From Rhinopithecus roxellana (Eukaryota; Chordata; Mammalia; Primates; Cercopithecidae), in assembly GCF_007565055.1 (NCBI RefSeq), contig NC_044553.1:101407858-101471857 (forward strand): a stretch of 64,000 bases of DNA, read 5' to 3'. Below, in pieces: positions 62,761-64,000 of the stretch. Numbering within the stretch: position 1 is the first letter of the stretch; every line of letters begins with the position of its first letter. The notes under the pieces were generated by a model. That model ran no database searches. It saw only the letters and a list, made by a program, of their open reading frames with translations, and was not told the origin of the DNA. The translations under genes and the position numbers were made by a program.

Positions 62761-64000
62761 TTGTTCATGTTAAAATAAAAAGCAAAATAAGGATCCCTAT
62801 TGGCACCATCATAATTTGACATTATACTGGAAATTCTAGACATGAACCAGAAAATAACATAATTATAAGAAATGAGCTAACCACATAACTGTTACTTGAA
62901 GAGGTACTACTATATACCTAAAATTCCCAAAATAATCTGTAGAGTTATTCAGACAGAAAATCAATTTATCAAAACCAAACTCAGAAATTTAGAAAATGGG
63001 ACAAGGAACAAAATCCTAAAAGTAACAAAAATTATAAACTAGCAAAACAGTGCCTTAGGAAATGTGAGGAAAACAAAAAACAATTGACTGAGACATAAAA
63101 ATTGACTTGAATCAGAAAATTTGGATGTTGGACTAAGAAAAAATTTTAAAAGGAAAAATTTTAAGTAATACAATTAGTATTTTGTTTAACGTGCATTAAT
63201 TCTACCGTTCTCCCTGAGTTATAAACTGTAACTAGTAGTTTATTTCTACATTCTCCACAAGTCTGCCAAAGTGTTAAACAAATTTTTTTAACTCCACAAA
63301 CAACTGAAAATTTATAAAGCTCTAAGCGGTTCAGCTTCACAATCCTGGATACATTTTTTTAATGTGTTTCATAGAGCAGTTTCCACCTAAAGCATGTAAC
63401 AGAATCCAAAATGTCCAAGCTGGAAGGACCTTGAAGGATCAATAAAACCCGAAGGACACCCAAATTTCACAGACACTGAAACCAAAGCTTTGAGGCTTAA
63501 AGGGTGCTATTTAGTATTCAAAACAAACAGACCACATGGTCTTTCCCCTAAACTGCTTCAAGCAGATGGACAGCAACAGAAGCAGCAGTGTTCCTGTGGC
63601 CTGTTAGGCAGACCCAGTATTTTCTCAATCATCATTAAAAGAATGAGTAGAGAGAGCAGCTGCCCTCTACTCTTCGTCATGCAATCCAGGTTCTCCCCAA
63701 ATGACACTGGCCCAAATAGCATGGGCCAAAAGAGTGTTTCTAAAATATACCCTTTTATGATTTCATCAGCACTTAGTTAAGCTGCACTGCCTTTAGATAA
63801 CTTACTGTAAAGCTCAAGGTTTAGAAAGACGGAAAGAAAAGGCATTGTATGGCCCTAAACAATATTTGTCCACACAGGTTACTTTCTTGAGAAACTGTCC
63901 TGATCTGCATTAACTTTCTCTTGCTTCCTGCAGGCAAAACCTTGATGGCGCTGGCCTGTGGAATCCTCCTTACAGGCACAAGAATGTCTCAGGGCTGCTT
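62761..64000. other. Right edge, nothing firmly recognised
   Basis: 63415-63500 (gctggaaggaccttgaagga, cagacactgaaaccaaagct) resembles an L3/MIR-type ancient repeat, weakly. There is no supported exon up to the window end. Confidence 0.4.

Overview
The window is primate nuclear DNA: an AT-rich, repeat-dense stretch inside one split gene on the minus strand. It holds no bacterial, viral or organellar genes, no CRISPR array and no operon, and I found no tRNA or rRNA gene. A young Alu at 30109-30404 carries the 'gagatccggccactgc' right-arm variant that I know from Old World monkey AluYR subfamilies, so a cercopithecid (macaque, baboon or vervet type) is a better fit than human. The species call rests mainly on that one element.

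Gene: six minus-strand exons can be supported at 56833-56943, 54117-54323, 33049-33167, 28022-28216, 14594-14735 and 5777-5881. Each has an AG acceptor and a GT donor. The reading phases join without a break across all six (879 bp, 293 codons), and neither a start nor a terminal stop codon is in the window, so this is the middle of a longer transcript. The protein starts acidic and Glu/Gln/Ser-rich, passes through a short Lys/Arg-rich stretch and ends in a more globular Pro-containing part. I do not recognise it and give no symbol.

Repeat layout: 1-8 kb is mostly unassigned intron with Alus and an old L1 tail. From 9 to 14.2 kb lies an antisense-looking (minus) L1M relic with an LTR and an Alu inserted. 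From 15 to 34 kb there are MaLR, L2, MIR and hAT-type relics, several Alus and the AluYR. The 34.2-50.7 kb block is a four-layer nest: an ancient repeat, split by a full-length old L1 (34534-50076), which holds Alus, one of which (38994-45979) is split by a full-length younger L1PA-type element. That L1 (minus strand) has both ORFs recognisable but broken, a perfect 15-bp target-site duplication and a roughly 466-bp 3' transduction ending in its own AATAAA and poly(A). From 50.1 to 64 kb there are a solo MaLR LTR with a perfect 5-bp duplication, a Tigger-like element, exons 54117-54323 and 56833-56943, two Alus and an internally deleted plus-strand L1.

How it fits together: the only likely cellular product is the minus-strand gene; almost everything else is parasitic DNA in its introns. 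Both full-length L1s lie in the same orientation as the gene, inside a 20.9-kb intron, which is the orientation usually selected against.
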